From contig NZ_NAIA01000001.1 in assembly GCF_002192535.1 (NCBI RefSeq), forward strand, positions 309,333-373,332: 64,000 bases of DNA, written 5' to 3'. The notes beneath the pieces were generated by a model. That model had not been told where the DNA came from and made no database searches. It saw nothing but the letters and a program-made list of their open reading frames with translations. Origin of the DNA: Polynucleobacter hirudinilacicola. GTDB taxonomy: Bacteria; Pseudomonadota; Gammaproteobacteria; Burkholderiales; Burkholderiaceae. The position numbers were made by a program, and so were the translations under genes. Shown here piece by piece: positions 20,071 through 28,102 of the stretch (position 1 is its first letter; each line of letters begins with the position of its first letter).

Positions 20071-20263
20071 GCCGCTCCCCCTGTCCTTGATACCTGAGAG
20101 ATTCACACTAAGCCTGGCTTAGTGCTTGCTCCTTCGGTGCACCATAAATGGTGGCTCTCCAGACGGCTATTTAGGATAAGCAGTACGTTCCTGTGGGATA
20201 CCTGAGCGTTCATGGGAGTTTGCGCCTTCGGTGGAGGGTTGTCCCTCACTCTCCTGCTTACGG
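20071..20263 (-). promoter_or_regulatory. Tandem glycine riboswitch (two aptamers)
   Basis: Read on the minus strand. Aptamer 1 (about 20263-20174) has GCAGGAGAG, CACCGAAGGCGCAAAC, CGCTCAGGTA and the closing CTGCTTAT, which pairs with the initial GTAAGCAG. Aptamer 2 (about 20167-20071) has CTGGAGAG, GCACCGAAGGAGCAAGC, CTCTCAGGTATCAAGGAC. These are the hallmark glycine-aptamer cores, present twice in the known tandem order. Such switches usually turn on gcvTHP or transport genes when glycine is plentiful. Here no glycine-metabolism gene follows; the only downstream candidate is the 63-residue ORF ending at 19706. The leader between (19898-20070) has a small TGCAAA/TTTGCA hairpin but no obvious intrinsic terminator. 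Confidence 0.93.
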
Positions 20264-20315
20264 AAATTATATCCTGATGCCCTCAATTCAGAACTAGTGA
20301 TTTATACCAATGCCT

Positions 20316-21053
20316 CTACAAAGACATGGCTAGGATAGAGAGCCCTGAAATGAGCATCACGAGCTCCATCAGCAATAAAAACTTCTTTTCTGGCAAGGCC
20401 AAAACAATTCTTTTAGAAAAAATTGAGCCGACTAATACGCAACTACCAATCAACAGGCCCTGAATAATGGCTGTCACATTTAAGAACCCAAGCTGGTGGA
20501 AAGTAATGCCCTTGGTAAATAGAATGGATAGAGTACTTGCGGCCTCGGTGCCTAAATAGGCCCCTTTGCTTAAGCCAAACGCCAAGAAGAATGGCGTATT
20601 AATCGCACCCGTTGTTGCCACTATGCCAGTGAGGTAGCCAATGACAGCGCCCACCAAACTCATTTGCCATAGCTTAAGATAAAAATTCTGCTTACGCATC
20701 CACCTGCGAATTGGGATGAGCAGAATAAGGAAAAGGCCAAGAGTAATCTCAACGAGTCGATCATTTAACGTCACCAAGGTATTGACGCCTAACATCACCG
20801 CAGGTATTGCGGTAACGCTGTAGACAAAACACACTTTCCAATTAATGACGCTCCACCAAAGGAAAATACGGGAAAGGTTTGCGACCGTAGCAACGAGCGC
20901 AATGACTGGAATTGCTTGAATCGGCCCATAAAAATACACTAGGGCGGGCATTAAGATGATCGTGGTGCCAAATCCAATTACCCCACCTAAAACTCCGGCA
21001 CCCAAACCTAGAACCCCCAGGACAAGGGCCTGAAGGAGTAGGTCTTGAAACAT
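20316..21053 (-). CDS. TSUP (TauE/SafE) family membrane transporter
   Basis: 245 residues from the ATG at 21053, which overlaps the VOC gene's stop (TGATG), so the two are translationally coupled. About seven to eight membrane helices; the N-terminal half has GLGAGVLGGVIGFGTTIILMP, the glycine-rich family pattern. TSUP proteins export sulfite, sulfonates or related organic anions; the substrate is not known here. Last gene of a minus-strand run that starts with the HAD gene at 24046. Confidence 0.88.
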   Translation of the reverse strand: MFQDLLLQALVLGVLGLGAGVLGGVIGFGTTIILMPALVYFYGPIQAIPVIALVATVANLSRIFLWWSVINWKVCFVYSVTAIPAVMLGVNTLVTLNDRLVEITLGLFLILLIPIRRWMRKQNFYLKLWQMSLVGAVIGYLTGIVATTGAINTPFFLAFGLSKGAYLGTEAASTLSILFTKGITFHQLGFLNVTAIIQGLLIGSCVLVGSIFSKRIVLALPEKKFLLLMELVMLISGLSILAMSL

Positions 21054-21448
21054 CAAGAAAGTAACTCGCTAATCTCAATCAAATTTTGATCAGGGTCACG
21101 AACATACACAGAGTTTATTTTTGCAGTTGCTCCAGTGCGAACGACCGGCCCCTCGATAATCGGCCAAGCCTCTTTTTCTAAGTGTGCAATGACTTCTGTA
21201 AGTGGTCTATCGGCAATAAAGCAAAGATCTAGAGCGCCTGGAGTTGGAATGTTGGCCTTGGGCTCAAACTCCTTGCCCTTAATATGCAAATTAATCTTTT
21301 GATTGCCAAACTTAAAAGCCTTGCGCTCTACTGGCGGAGATCCACCAATGAATGACTCTAACTGCATACCCAATACGCGCGTATAAAAATCAATACACTC
21401 AGTCTCTTTTGCGGTAGTCAAAACAAGATGATCCAAATGATCAATCAT
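21053..21448 (-). CDS. VOC family (glyoxalase/dioxygenase-like) protein
   Basis: 131 residues from the ATG at 21448, supported by AAAGG 7 nt upstream and the typical start MIDHLDHLVLTT. An upstream in-frame TTG at 21499 would reach into the lipase gene. The betaalphabetabetabeta fold is indicated by DHLVLTT, FYTRVLGM, NLHIKGKE and the C-terminal VYVRDPDQNLIEIS. H6 or H23-type metal ligands are plausible, with the Glu in LIEIS. It could be a lactoylglutathione-lyase relative or a resistance protein; specificity is unknown. Confidence 0.88.
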   Translation of the reverse strand: MIDHLDHLVLTTAKETECIDFYTRVLGMQLESFIGGSPPVERKAFKFGNQKINLHIKGKEFEPKANIPTPGALDLCFIADRPLTEVIAHLEKEAWPIIEGPVVRTGATAKINSVYVRDPDQNLIEISELLS

Positions 21449-21458
21449 CACATTACCT

Positions 21459-22760
21459 TTAGTTTTGTGGGCAAGCATTTGCCATAGTTTTTCCGGCAAT
21501 ACGATCTTTTACCCAGGGTAGATATAAAGGCCCAGCGGTGCCAGGCGTAGAAAAGTGGGTTTGCTCTCCTGGCAATTGAACTCTGCTAATGTTGCCGCCC
21601 AACTTGCACATTTGCTTTTGATATAACTCGCCCATTACAGGAGGTACAACCGTATCTTTCGTGCCCCAATAAATAATCACGGGAGCTACAGGTTTGACTG
21701 GATTAACGCTTCCCTTTAAAAATGCTTGCGCCCATGCCAAAGTATTCTGTGCCTTTGGTTTTAAAAGGTTTTTGTATCCAGTCCCATAGGCATAGTTCAA
21801 AGTATCGGCTGATGCATGTAGACATTTATTAGAATAAATTTTGTCGATTACTTTTGCGCCATCGTCTGTTAACAAATCAGTTAACTTGAGATTAGGGAAC
21901 GCCGCCTGAGTGCCCCATAGGGTCATTGAAAAATGCGCAAAGTTAAATACATTGTCAGAAAAACTAGCGCTTAACTCGCTTATCATTTTTTCTGATATTG
22001 CTTGATCAAGTTTGGCTCCAGGCATTGTTACCGCAACATCATAGGGGGCGAGGGCCACAAAACCTACTGGCTGAATATCATCAAACGCAGTGCCTTTTTT
22101 AGAAATGTAATCTGGCATGCTAGCTGCGGCAATCGTAGTGCCGCCACCTTGTGACCAACCATAAATGATGGCCTTTTTGCCGGCGCCGGTTTCTTGCATT
22201 GAACCGACCGCTCTAATGGAGTCAATCGTATCTTTAGCTTGCGTAATGGCTACTGCGTACTGATGCTTGCCGCCGCCGCCCAGACCCTGATAGTCGGTAC
22301 CAACCACTACATAACCCTCTTTAATAAAAGCCTCTAGGTTTGGAAGTCCGTAGTCTGACCACGAGTTTCCATCTAATAAGAAATATTGATTTAAAGAAAC
22401 TGCGGGATTGGTCAGCTGAGATGGGCCACAGCTTTGTGCAGTTCCTGTAGTTCCATGTGCCCATGCCATCACGGGCCTCCCTTCAGCAGGGGCCTTGCCT
22501 ACTGGAGCCACTACTAAGGCAGTAGAAATAGTCTTTCTATCACCGACGTCTGATGAAATATAAGCAATACGCCATGCCTGTGCACCAGACACTGCGGTTG
22601 ATATTTGTTCTTTTTGAATTACCTGCCCTAACTTACCATCTGGGCTCATTTTGCTCACAGCTTGATAGAAGGGAGGGATAGATGGTTCCGCGCAGACAAT
22701 ACCAAAGCTTGAGCTAAAGAAAATAGACAGAACAGCAGCTTTGCATAAAACTTGTTTCAT
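21459..22760 (-). CDS. Secreted alpha/beta hydrolase, secretory-lipase-like
   Basis: 433 residues with an N-terminal signal peptide of about 24 residues (ending GIVCAE). The alpha/beta-hydrolase nucleophile elbow is YGWSQGGG; the acid/His pair is likely in WGTKDTVVPP and the C-terminal GEQTHFS. An oxyanion-type AHGTTGTAQSCG is also present. The pattern resembles the LIP/secretory lipase family, so it probably hydrolyses esters in the periplasm or outside. It is 11 nt from the VOC gene and 34 nt after the peroxiredoxin gene's start side on the same strand. Confidence 0.85.
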   Translation of the reverse strand: MKQVLCKAAVLSIFFSSSFGIVCAEPSIPPFYQAVSKMSPDGKLGQVIQKEQISTAVSGAQAWRIAYISSDVGDRKTISTALVVAPVGKAPAEGRPVMAWAHGTTGTAQSCGPSQLTNPAVSLNQYFLLDGNSWSDYGLPNLEAFIKEGYVVVGTDYQGLGGGGKHQYAVAITQAKDTIDSIRAVGSMQETGAGKKAIIYGWSQGGGTTIAAASMPDYISKKGTAFDDIQPVGFVALAPYDVAVTMPGAKLDQAISEKMISELSASFSDNVFNFAHFSMTLWGTQAAFPNLKLTDLLTDDGAKVIDKIYSNKCLHASADTLNYAYGTGYKNLLKPKAQNTLAWAQAFLKGSVNPVKPVAPVIIYWGTKDTVVPPVMGELYQKQMCKLGGNISRVQLPGEQTHFSTPGTAGPLYLPWVKDRIAGKTMANACPQN

Positions 22761-22793
22761 TTCAGGCTCCCCCTATGTATAGATAAAGCTATT

Positions 22794-23348
22794 CTAGTGG
22801 GTCTTTAAATACTCCAACACCCAAGCTGCGTCGCTATCACTCGGAAAAATGGGATAGTGCACAGCCTCAATAACGCCATGATTAGCGATCAAAGTAACGC
22901 GTTTTAACAAAGTCATGCCAGCGCTGATAAAAGTTGGCATCTTCAGCGCCTGCTGAAACTGATAGTGAACATCACTGACAACTGCAAACGGCAAATGCAG
23001 TCTATCGGCCATCTCTTTTTGATACTCAGTAGTTTGAACGCTTAAACCTATCACCTGGGCACCAAGTGATTGAAGCTCTTGATAGTGGTCCCGGTATGCA
23101 CAGCTTTGGGGTGTACAGCCCCGAGCACCGGGAATCTGGTCCCAGCCCTCAGGCAAAGCCACATTAGGCCGCCCCGTCATTGGATAGCAATAAATGACGA
23201 GCTTTTGTTTGATGCTACCAAGATCAATCATCTGGCCATTGGTGGCCTGCAATGCAACATTGGGAAGCTTCATGCCCCTTAGATGATCAGCGGCTCCATC
23301 ATCTTGGGGAATGGGAAGGTCAGCAGGGAGCTCATTAATATTTGTCAT
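22794..23348 (-). CDS. Peroxiredoxin, AhpC/TSA-Bcp type
   Basis: 184 residues. The thioredoxin-fold redoxin domain covers most of the protein. The candidate peroxidatic cysteine is C78 with a second cysteine C83 (RGCTPQSC), the spacing seen in Bcp-type enzymes. Unlike standard Bcp it has an insertion (TGRPNVALPEGWDQIPGARG) ahead of C78. It would reduce organic or hydrogen peroxide. It is 8 nt downstream of the HAD gene, so probably cotranscribed. Confidence 0.88.
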   Translation of the reverse strand: MTNINELPADLPIPQDDGAADHLRGMKLPNVALQATNGQMIDLGSIKQKLVIYCYPMTGRPNVALPEGWDQIPGARGCTPQSCAYRDHYQELQSLGAQVIGLSVQTTEYQKEMADRLHLPFAVVSDVHYQFQQALKMPTFISAGMTLLKRVTLIANHGVIEAVHYPIFPSDSDAAWVLEYLKTH

Positions 23349-23356
23349 AACTCATT

Positions 23357-24046
23357 TTATTGAATTACTACTTCTAAAACCTTAGTCAAAGAATTGCCTT
23401 CGTAGCTTGGTTTTTCACCAATCTCCTCGAAAGGATGACCAAGACGGTTCACCCAAAACACATCAAAACCATACCACTTGGCTGCCAGAGCATCCCATGC
23501 GTTACTAGATACAAACAAAACTTCTGCTTTCTGAACGGGGAATGCTTTTAACAAAAGCTCGTAGGCCTGAGGGGCGGTTTTAAATAAACGCACATCTTCG
23601 ATTGTGAGGACTTTATCTAGGTAGGGCTTTAAACCATTGCTCTCCACTACGGTAGTAAGCATTTCTCTACTTCCATTGGACAAGATCGCTGTCGAAATAC
23701 CTTTTTCTTGAATTGTTTTGACAACCCCTAGGCTATCTTCAAAACTAGTCAGCTTAGCGTATTGATCCATCAATCTCTGCTCATTTTCCGGGGTGAGGCT
23801 GAGGTTCATCCGCTTACCAACATAGCGCAATGAGCGAATAGTAAGCTCCCAAAATGGCAGGTAATATTTACTACCACTGGGATTGGGATCACTCATAGTA
23901 ACTAGGCGGGTATAGTCGATTTGTCGATCACGCCACATCACAGAGAACTCTTGACCACGGCCTGGAAACAGCTCTTCTGCCAACTGCCCCATAGAGTAGA
24001 CATCAAACAATGTGCCGTAGGCATCAAAGGCAATAAGCTTATACAT
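23357..24046 (-). CDS. Haloacid dehalogenase, type II
   Basis: 229 residues. The HAD nucleophile is D8 (FDAYGTLFD), the second motif is SNGS, the lysine/charge motif is in RLFKTAPQAYEL, and the fourth is SSNAWDALAAKW, all in the arrangement of L-2-haloacid dehalogenases. It would hydrolyse (S)-2-haloalkanoic acids, though many family members act on other substrates. First gene of the minus-strand run HAD-peroxiredoxin-lipase-VOC-TSUP. Confidence 0.9.
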   Translation of the reverse strand: MYKLIAFDAYGTLFDVYSMGQLAEELFPGRGQEFSVMWRDRQIDYTRLVTMSDPNPSGSKYYLPFWELTIRSLRYVGKRMNLSLTPENEQRLMDQYAKLTSFEDSLGVVKTIQEKGISTAILSNGSREMLTTVVESNGLKPYLDKVLTIEDVRLFKTAPQAYELLLKAFPVQKAEVLFVSSNAWDALAAKWYGFDVFWVNRLGHPFEEIGEKPSYEGNSLTKVLEVVIQ

Positions 24047-24144
24047 ACCGTTTTCGCTGTGTAATTTGAATTTCTATTGTCGTTTAAAGCGACGTTTTGG
24101 ATAGATCACTACAACCATATGGGCTAGAGATTCAAGCGCAGCCA

Positions 24145-24729
24145 CTAGACCTTAGGGCTTGGATAAAGTGTATGAGAAATATATTCTCCGTTTTTATTCA
24201 CCCTCACCAATACCATGTCGCCCACTCCAACTACTTTACCAGTGTAGGCCCGAATATTGACATGATGCGTTACTAGAATGAGCGGCACCTTAGATTGCTT
24301 AGCTAATTCATTTTTAATAAACGCTTCCAATGCTTTGGTTTGACTCTTTTCCAAACTCATATCATCAAAAAATGATCCGAGTGATGGTGCAATTTTGACC
24401 GGGCCTTTATTAAGAAGAGTCGCCGTGTCTATACATCTACACCAAGGACTGCTAAATACTTCTGCTCTCACAATGCCTTGGTTGCTTAGCCACACTCCAA
24501 TTGTCTTGGCTTGCTTTCTTCCATAATCACCTAAGTTACGCTGAGTCGAGCACTGACTAATGACATAGCCTGCTGGGTCGCCAAAACCGGGAGCGTCTGC
24601 GTGCCTCATCAGCAAGACATGCTGACCATCCTGCAAATCATTTACTAAAGAAGCTGCTGCTTGCTCAACAACACAAACACAGCTGAGCAAAAAAATAAGA
24701 GGGGCGATTATTCGCTGAATGAGTTTCAT
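24145..24729 (-). CDS. Periplasmic histidine phosphatase family protein
   Basis: 194 residues with a signal peptide (about 26 residues, ending EQAAAS). The catalytic motif is MRHADAPG, a variant RHA seen in SixA/periplasmic branches; CSTQRNLGDYGRKQA and FSSPWCRCIDTA match the superfamily; the second histidine is in LVTHHVN. Substrate unknown. The spacer between it and the HAD gene (24047-24144) holds a possible very degraded repeat (see findings). Confidence 0.85.
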   Translation of the reverse strand: MKLIQRIIAPLIFLLSCVCVVEQAAASLVNDLQDGQHVLLMRHADAPGFGDPAGYVISQCSTQRNLGDYGRKQAKTIGVWLSNQGIVRAEVFSSPWCRCIDTATLLNKGPVKIAPSLGSFFDDMSLEKSQTKALEAFIKNELAKQSKVPLILVTHHVNIRAYTGKVVGVGDMVLVRVNKNGEYISHTLYPSPKV

Positions 24730-24796
24730 AAATTGAAGATATTGCTGACCATAAAGAGCATCCTAATGGACAATCCATATTCCTGCTGAACCAAAA

Positions 24797-24860
24797 GGAA
24801 AAAACCACCCGAAGGTGGTTTAAATCATTCTTGTTGGCTGGGCAGACTCAACCAGGATCC
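24797..24860 (-). repeat. tRNA-Phe tail + terminator copy R1 (degraded)
   Basis: The hairpin is intact (ACCACC GAAG-type loop GGTGGT). The tRNA part on the plus strand reads TTCTTGTTGGCTGGGCAGAC then TCAACCAGG, recognisable but with several substitutions. It lies 14 nt from the stop of the 67-residue membrane protein gene. Confidence 0.75.
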
Positions 24861-24873
24861 AAAAAACTCTTTT

Positions 24874-25077
24874 TTATTTATTGGACTTAATGGCAAAAGA
24901 TAACCAACCAAGAAAAATGCTGATCAATAACGATACTATTAACTTTGGAGTGTTTGAAAGCGTCTCACCTGTTGGCAGGATTAAGTTAAGCACAATCGTA
25001 ATGCTGATGACCATCCCAAAAAAACCAGCATATTTTGAGACTGCATCTTTGATATCGTGAGTTGTAGGTAAAAACAT
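24874..25077 (-). CDS. Small two-helix membrane protein
   Basis: 67 residues with two hydrophobic segments (about residues 17-34 and 45-62), beginning MFLPTTHDIKDAVSKYAGF. A GGAT/AAGGAT-type ribosome site is just upstream. No family recognised. It is the only gene of its cassette, between repeats R1 and R2. Confidence 0.65.
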   Translation of the reverse strand: MFLPTTHDIKDAVSKYAGFFGMVISITIVLNLILPTGETLSNTPKLIVSLLISIFLGWLSFAIKSNK

Positions 25078-25161
25078 GTCGTCTATCCTTTCGGTAATCA
25101 GGCTTGAGAGATCACAACAGATTAGACATTACATCTGAGCCTAAAAACGGTCAATAGTCAT

Positions 25162-25233
25162 GCTGAAATTGGCCCAATAAGTGGATTATTTCGCCTATTT
25201 CTGTCTAGGTCGGAATCAACTAGATTCTAAGAT
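25162..25233 (-). repeat. tRNA-Phe tail + terminator copy R2 (very degraded)
   Basis: The hairpin has lost pairing, but the plus-strand order GAAATTGG..GTGGATTATTTCG..TTTCTGTC..GGTCGGAATCAACTAG can still be aligned with the better copies. The stop codon of the tautomerase frame (25227-25229) falls inside its left-arm part, as in R5, R8 and R9. Confidence 0.5.
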
Positions 25234-25626
25234 CCCTCATCTTTTGGTGCGTATTGCATCTCGCCATTGCCAAATGACCAATTTTCCTTATTCACCTCAA
25301 CTAAATTGATCACAATGTCCTGAGGCCTGACTTTAAGCTTCTCAACCAAACCTTCACATATGGCTTTGTAGAACTTTTTTTTTCATCTCCGTGCTCCTGC
25401 CCTCATTTAAAGTCACCTGAATAAAAATGATGTCTTCAGAATACTCAATGCCTAGATAACTCTTAGGCATTACCAGCTCGGAGCTTTCGTGCTTAGTAAT
25501 GACTTGAAACTTATCATCTATAGGCACATTAATGTGCCCTGTCATCACTTCATAAACAATCTCACCTACTTGCTGGGCAAAACCTTGTGGATGTTTTTTA
25601 CTTAAATCAATTCGTACGAACGGCAT
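25227..25626 (-). pseudogene. Tautomerase (4-oxalocrotonate family) with frameshift at a run of nine A
   Basis: The frame starting at 25626 encodes MPFVRIDLSKKHPQGFAQQ and continues normally to ..GRSTEMKKK, then ends early at 25354. In the next frame the family's C-terminus continues without interruption: FYKAICEGLVEKLKVRPQD, then INLVEV, ENWSFGNGEMQYAP and a stop at 25227. The switch is exactly at a coding-strand run of nine A (plus-strand T at 25375-25383); eight A would restore a single frame of about 133 residues. P2 (Pro1 after Met removal) is the expected catalytic base. This could be a real inactivation, a phase-variable or slippage-corrected gene, or a sequencing error. Confidence 0.85.
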
Positions 25627-25644
25627 AAGACTCCCTTTATTTTT

Positions 25645-26055
25645 CTAGCCCATTAATTGGTATAGCGACCAACCTAAATTCAGCATAACCAAGGCGATCA
25701 GTGTGTAGAAGGTGAACTTCATTCCTATTACGCGCTTGCTGAAATGTGGAGGGGGCTCATTGATACCAACAGCATGAATCAAGCGTCCAATAATAAGCGT
25801 GATGCCAGGAATGAAGACCAACCACCCAGGGGCACCGTTCAACTCCAAGCAGGCAATCAAAATGATTCCCAAAGGCACGTACTCAACAAAGTTTCCTTGG
25901 GCACGAATTGCCCTTTCAAGATCATCATGACCACCACTTCCCAGGCCAACTTGATTCTTTCTTCTCAAGCCTATGACAGCAAAAGAGAGTTTGATAAAGA
26001 TTATGGTCAGTAGGGAGGTAATAATTGCGGTCACTATTAGCATTTGAAGTTCCAA
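25645..26055 (-). CDS. MAPEG family membrane protein
   Basis: 136 residues, four membrane segments. The MAPEG signature is present: RRKNQVGLGSGGHDDLERA followed by RAQGNFVEYVPL and GRLIHAVGI. Eukaryotic relatives are glutathione-dependent membrane enzymes; bacterial ones are poorly characterised. It starts upstream of the tautomerase gene with an 18-nt gap, so the pair may be cotranscribed. Confidence 0.9.
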   Translation of the reverse strand: MELQMLIVTAIITSLLTIIFIKLSFAVIGLRRKNQVGLGSGGHDDLERAIRAQGNFVEYVPLGIILIACLELNGAPGWLVFIPGITLIIGRLIHAVGINEPPPHFSKRVIGMKFTFYTLIALVMLNLGWSLYQLMG

Positions 26056-26083
26056 GAAGAATTCCTAGATATTAATCAGAAAA

Positions 26084-26145
26084 AGAAAAACCACCCGAAG
26101 GTGGTTTTGCTGTTTCGTAAAAGCCCAGGACGTCCGTTCCCGAAC
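26084..26145 (-). repeat. tRNA-Phe tail + terminator copy R3 (degraded)
   Basis: Perfect hairpin (ACCACCCGAAGGTGGT) followed on the plus strand by TGTTTCGTAAAAGCCCAGG and ACGTCC. The tRNA part is poor but shares AGGACGTCC with copy R5. It ends about 5 nt before the stop of the lipoprotein gene at 26151. Confidence 0.7.
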
Positions 26146-26150
26146 GACCA

Positions 26151-26546
26151 CTACATCTTGATAATTTGCCATGCGCCTTCTGAGCGGCCATCACCAATCT
26201 TATCCCCTGGTTTTGTGTCTTTGACATAAAAATATAAAGGCATGCCCTTGAAAGCTAACTGTTTTTTGCCATCGTCGCGTGTAATGATTGAATAGCCACT
26301 AGAGACGGCAGGACTCCCATCAACCAATAGGGGCGGCCAATTCGTTGCACACATCCCATTACAAACCGACTTTCCTGAACCAGCTACATCTTTGCTATAG
26401 GTATATAAGGTCATATTGTTATTGCCGGCCAATACGCCATCATTAGCCTTTGTAAATGGTGCTAATGCCACTCCAGTCATTGATGCACAAGCGGCCAAAG
26501 TCACTGTAGCGACTAATCCTATTAATACATTTTTAATGCGATTCAT
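26151..26546 (-). CDS. Lipoprotein_15 / secreted-repeat (COG4315-like) lipoprotein
   Basis: 131 residues with a lipoprotein signal peptide (lipobox LAAC at about residues 17-20). It has the two family half-repeats: NMTLYTYSKDVAGSGKSVC plus NGMCATNWPPL, then GKKQLAFKGMPLYFYVKD. The motif WPP with flanking cysteines is characteristic. Function is unknown; such proteins are often found with electron-transfer or stress loci. Confidence 0.88.
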   Translation of the reverse strand: MNRIKNVLIGLVATVTLAACASMTGVALAPFTKANDGVLAGNNNMTLYTYSKDVAGSGKSVCNGMCATNWPPLLVDGSPAVSSGYSIITRDDGKKQLAFKGMPLYFYVKDTKPGDKIGDGRSEGAWQIIKM

Positions 26547-26587
26547 AATTTTCTCCTCTTGATGGAATGCCTACTTTAAGCCTAATT

Positions 26588-26634
26588 TAAGTCTTTTGTT
26601 TTACAAGGCCTGGCCGACAAAAGAGTGTCGAGCC
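26588..26634 (-). repeat. Possible strongly degraded tail copy R3a
   Basis: Plus-strand TCTTTTGTTTTACAAGGCCT..GGCCGAC..GTGTCGAGCC can be loosely aligned to the repeat and stands directly against the stop of the TPR gene (26635), which is the pattern seen at the better copies. On similarity alone it would not be called. Confidence 0.25.
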
Positions 26635-27081
26635 TTACTTTCTAGACTTGTATTTTTGTACCGCCTCTTTTAAATCCGAGTACTCCTCGCAGCCAAAAGT
26701 ACAGGCCTTATCTAGTCGAGCTAATAAGGCCTCAGCACCTGGCAAGTCATTGTTGATTAACTTGAGTTTTCCATAGTACTCAAGAGCCCCTCGATGCTCT
26801 GGATCTATTTTCAAGGCAGCCTGATAGTACTTTTCTGCCCCCACTAAATCGGGCGGCTGTTTTTTTCGAAGACTGTAACCAAGCAAATTATTCCAATCGG
26901 CCGAGCCCACTTCATTAGCAGCCTGTAATTGCTGTATTGCCAGATCATATTTTTCTGCTTTAATACTCGCTCTTGTCTGGGTTAACCAAATGGGGTCTTG
27001 TTTAGCAGGGGCGGTATCAGCAGCGTGAGATATCCCAAGCATTGAGAGAAACAACAAAACTACTGGAAGAAATTTTTTCAT
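26635..27081 (-). CDS. Exported TPR-repeat protein
   Basis: 148 residues with a signal peptide of about 20 residues (ending SHAADT). There are roughly three TPR-like helical pairs (ASIKAEKYDLAIQQLQAANE, DLVGAEKYYQAALKIDPEHR, LPGAEALLARLDKA), implying a protein-protein scaffold in the periplasm. No partner can be identified. Confidence 0.82.
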   Translation of the reverse strand: MKKFLPVVLLFLSMLGISHAADTAPAKQDPIWLTQTRASIKAEKYDLAIQQLQAANEVGSADWNNLLGYSLRKKQPPDLVGAEKYYQAALKIDPEHRGALEYYGKLKLINNDLPGAEALLARLDKACTFGCEEYSDLKEAVQKYKSRK

Positions 27082-27148
27082 TGGGAGCTTTTAGTGAAGA
27101 GTCACTCTTTTATATACCCATTATTCAATTCTTGCTTGCATGGGTGTT

Positions 27149-27203
27149 AAATGAAAACCAATCACAGGTGGTTTTGGATCTTCGTACTGACTCTGGCTCT
27201 AAT
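27149..27203 (-). repeat. tRNA-Phe tail + terminator copy R3b (degraded)
   Basis: Plus-strand AAATGAAAACCAATCACAGG then TGGTTTTGGATCTTCGT. The AAAACCA..TGGTTTT stem survives with a changed loop; the tRNA part has mostly lost identity. It separates the minus-strand TPR gene from the plus-strand DUF985 gene. Confidence 0.5.
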
Positions 27204-27296
27204 TAACCATAGCCTGGGATGCCGAGTTCTGAATACGTCTATAGAATAAGCTTGGGTAAACGCAAATCAAGCTACAGACAAAAAGTAAGGGCTTAC

Positions 27297-27788
27297 ATGC
27301 AAGACATTCAGACCATCATCGATGCCCTTCATCTTGAGCCACATCCTGAAGGCGGCTTCTACAGGGAAATGTATCGCTCAGAAATAGCCGTGAAAGACTT
27401 AAAGGGTTCCGCTAATAAAAGTGCCTACACCAGTATTTACTATCTGCTATCAGGAAAAGATTTTTCAGCCTGGCACCGAATTAAATCCGATGAAACTTGG
27501 TACTTCCATCTTGGCTGTGATGTTCTGATTTATTTTTTTGATGAAAATAAATCTCTAAAAACTATACAAGTAGGGATGACATCAAAAAATTTACAGGCCA
27601 CTATTCCTGCCCATACCTGGTTTGCGGCAAGGCTACTAAACGAGGTTGCCTTCTGCCTTGTGAGCTGTGCAGTAGCGCCCGGCTTTGAGTTTGATGATTT
27701 TGAAATTGCGGAGCGTGAATATTTATTAAAAGAATTTGGTGCGTCGGCCGAGAGTATTCAAATGATCCAAGCGCTTACTCGAAAATAA
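27297..27788 (+). CDS. DUF985 cupin protein
   Basis: 163 residues from the ATG at 27297 (AAGGG 6 nt upstream). An in-frame upstream ATG at 27219 would add 26 poorly conserved residues. Cupin signature: HPEGGFYREMYRS, then SAWHRIKSDETWYFHLG with the metal-binding His/Glu, and IPAHTWFAA. The family (yeast YML079w relatives) has unknown activity. It is a plus-strand gene in a mostly minus-strand array and ends 10 nt before repeat R4's hairpin. Confidence 0.9.
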   Translation: MQDIQTIIDALHLEPHPEGGFYREMYRSEIAVKDLKGSANKSAYTSIYYLLSGKDFSAWHRIKSDETWYFHLGCDVLIYFFDENKSLKTIQVGMTSKNLQATIPAHTWFAARLLNEVAFCLVSCAVAPGFEFDDFEIAEREYLLKEFGASAESIQMIQALTRK

Positions 27789-27798
27789 CCTCAGTCAA

Positions 27799-27882
27799 AT
27801 AAAAAACTACCCGAAGGAGGTTTTGGTGTTTCTTGGTGGCCTGGGTCAGAATCGACTAGGACTTCAGAAGATTCTCATCCTA
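27799..27882 (-). repeat. tRNA-Phe tail + terminator copy R4
   Basis: Hairpin AACTACCCGAAGGAGGTT (two changed bases), then plus-strand TTTCTTGGTGGCCTGGGTCA and GAATCGACTAGG and a degraded anticodon arm (AGATTCTCATCCT). The brnA stop is 9 nt beyond it. Confidence 0.85.
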
Positions 27883-27890
27883 CCTCTGGA

Positions 27891-28100
27891 CTACTTCCAG
27901 CTAAGATTCAATTTCTTATGCGAAGCGGCACAATCTCTCAAATAGAGATTAATGAGACTTTGATAAGGAATGCCTACCTCTTCTGATACAGATTTGAAGT
28001 AAGTTACGGAGTCTTCATCTAGCCGAATCGTAATAGGCTTCTTGAGCATCGAAGCATAGGGGTTTTTACGTGCTTTTGAAAAATCATATTCTTTACGCAT
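27891..28100 (-). CDS. brnA: BrnA-type antitoxin
   Basis: 69 residues. Ribbon-helix-helix protein with KKPITIRLDEDSVTYFKSVS followed by GIPYQSLINLYLRDCA, the typical BrnA layout. It binds BrnT and represses the operon. It starts 2 nt after brnT, so the toxin gene comes first, as usual for this family. Confidence 0.88.
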   Translation of the reverse strand: MRKEYDFSKARKNPYASMLKKPITIRLDEDSVTYFKSVSEEVGIPYQSLINLYLRDCAASHKKLNLSWK

Positions 28101-28102
28101 CT

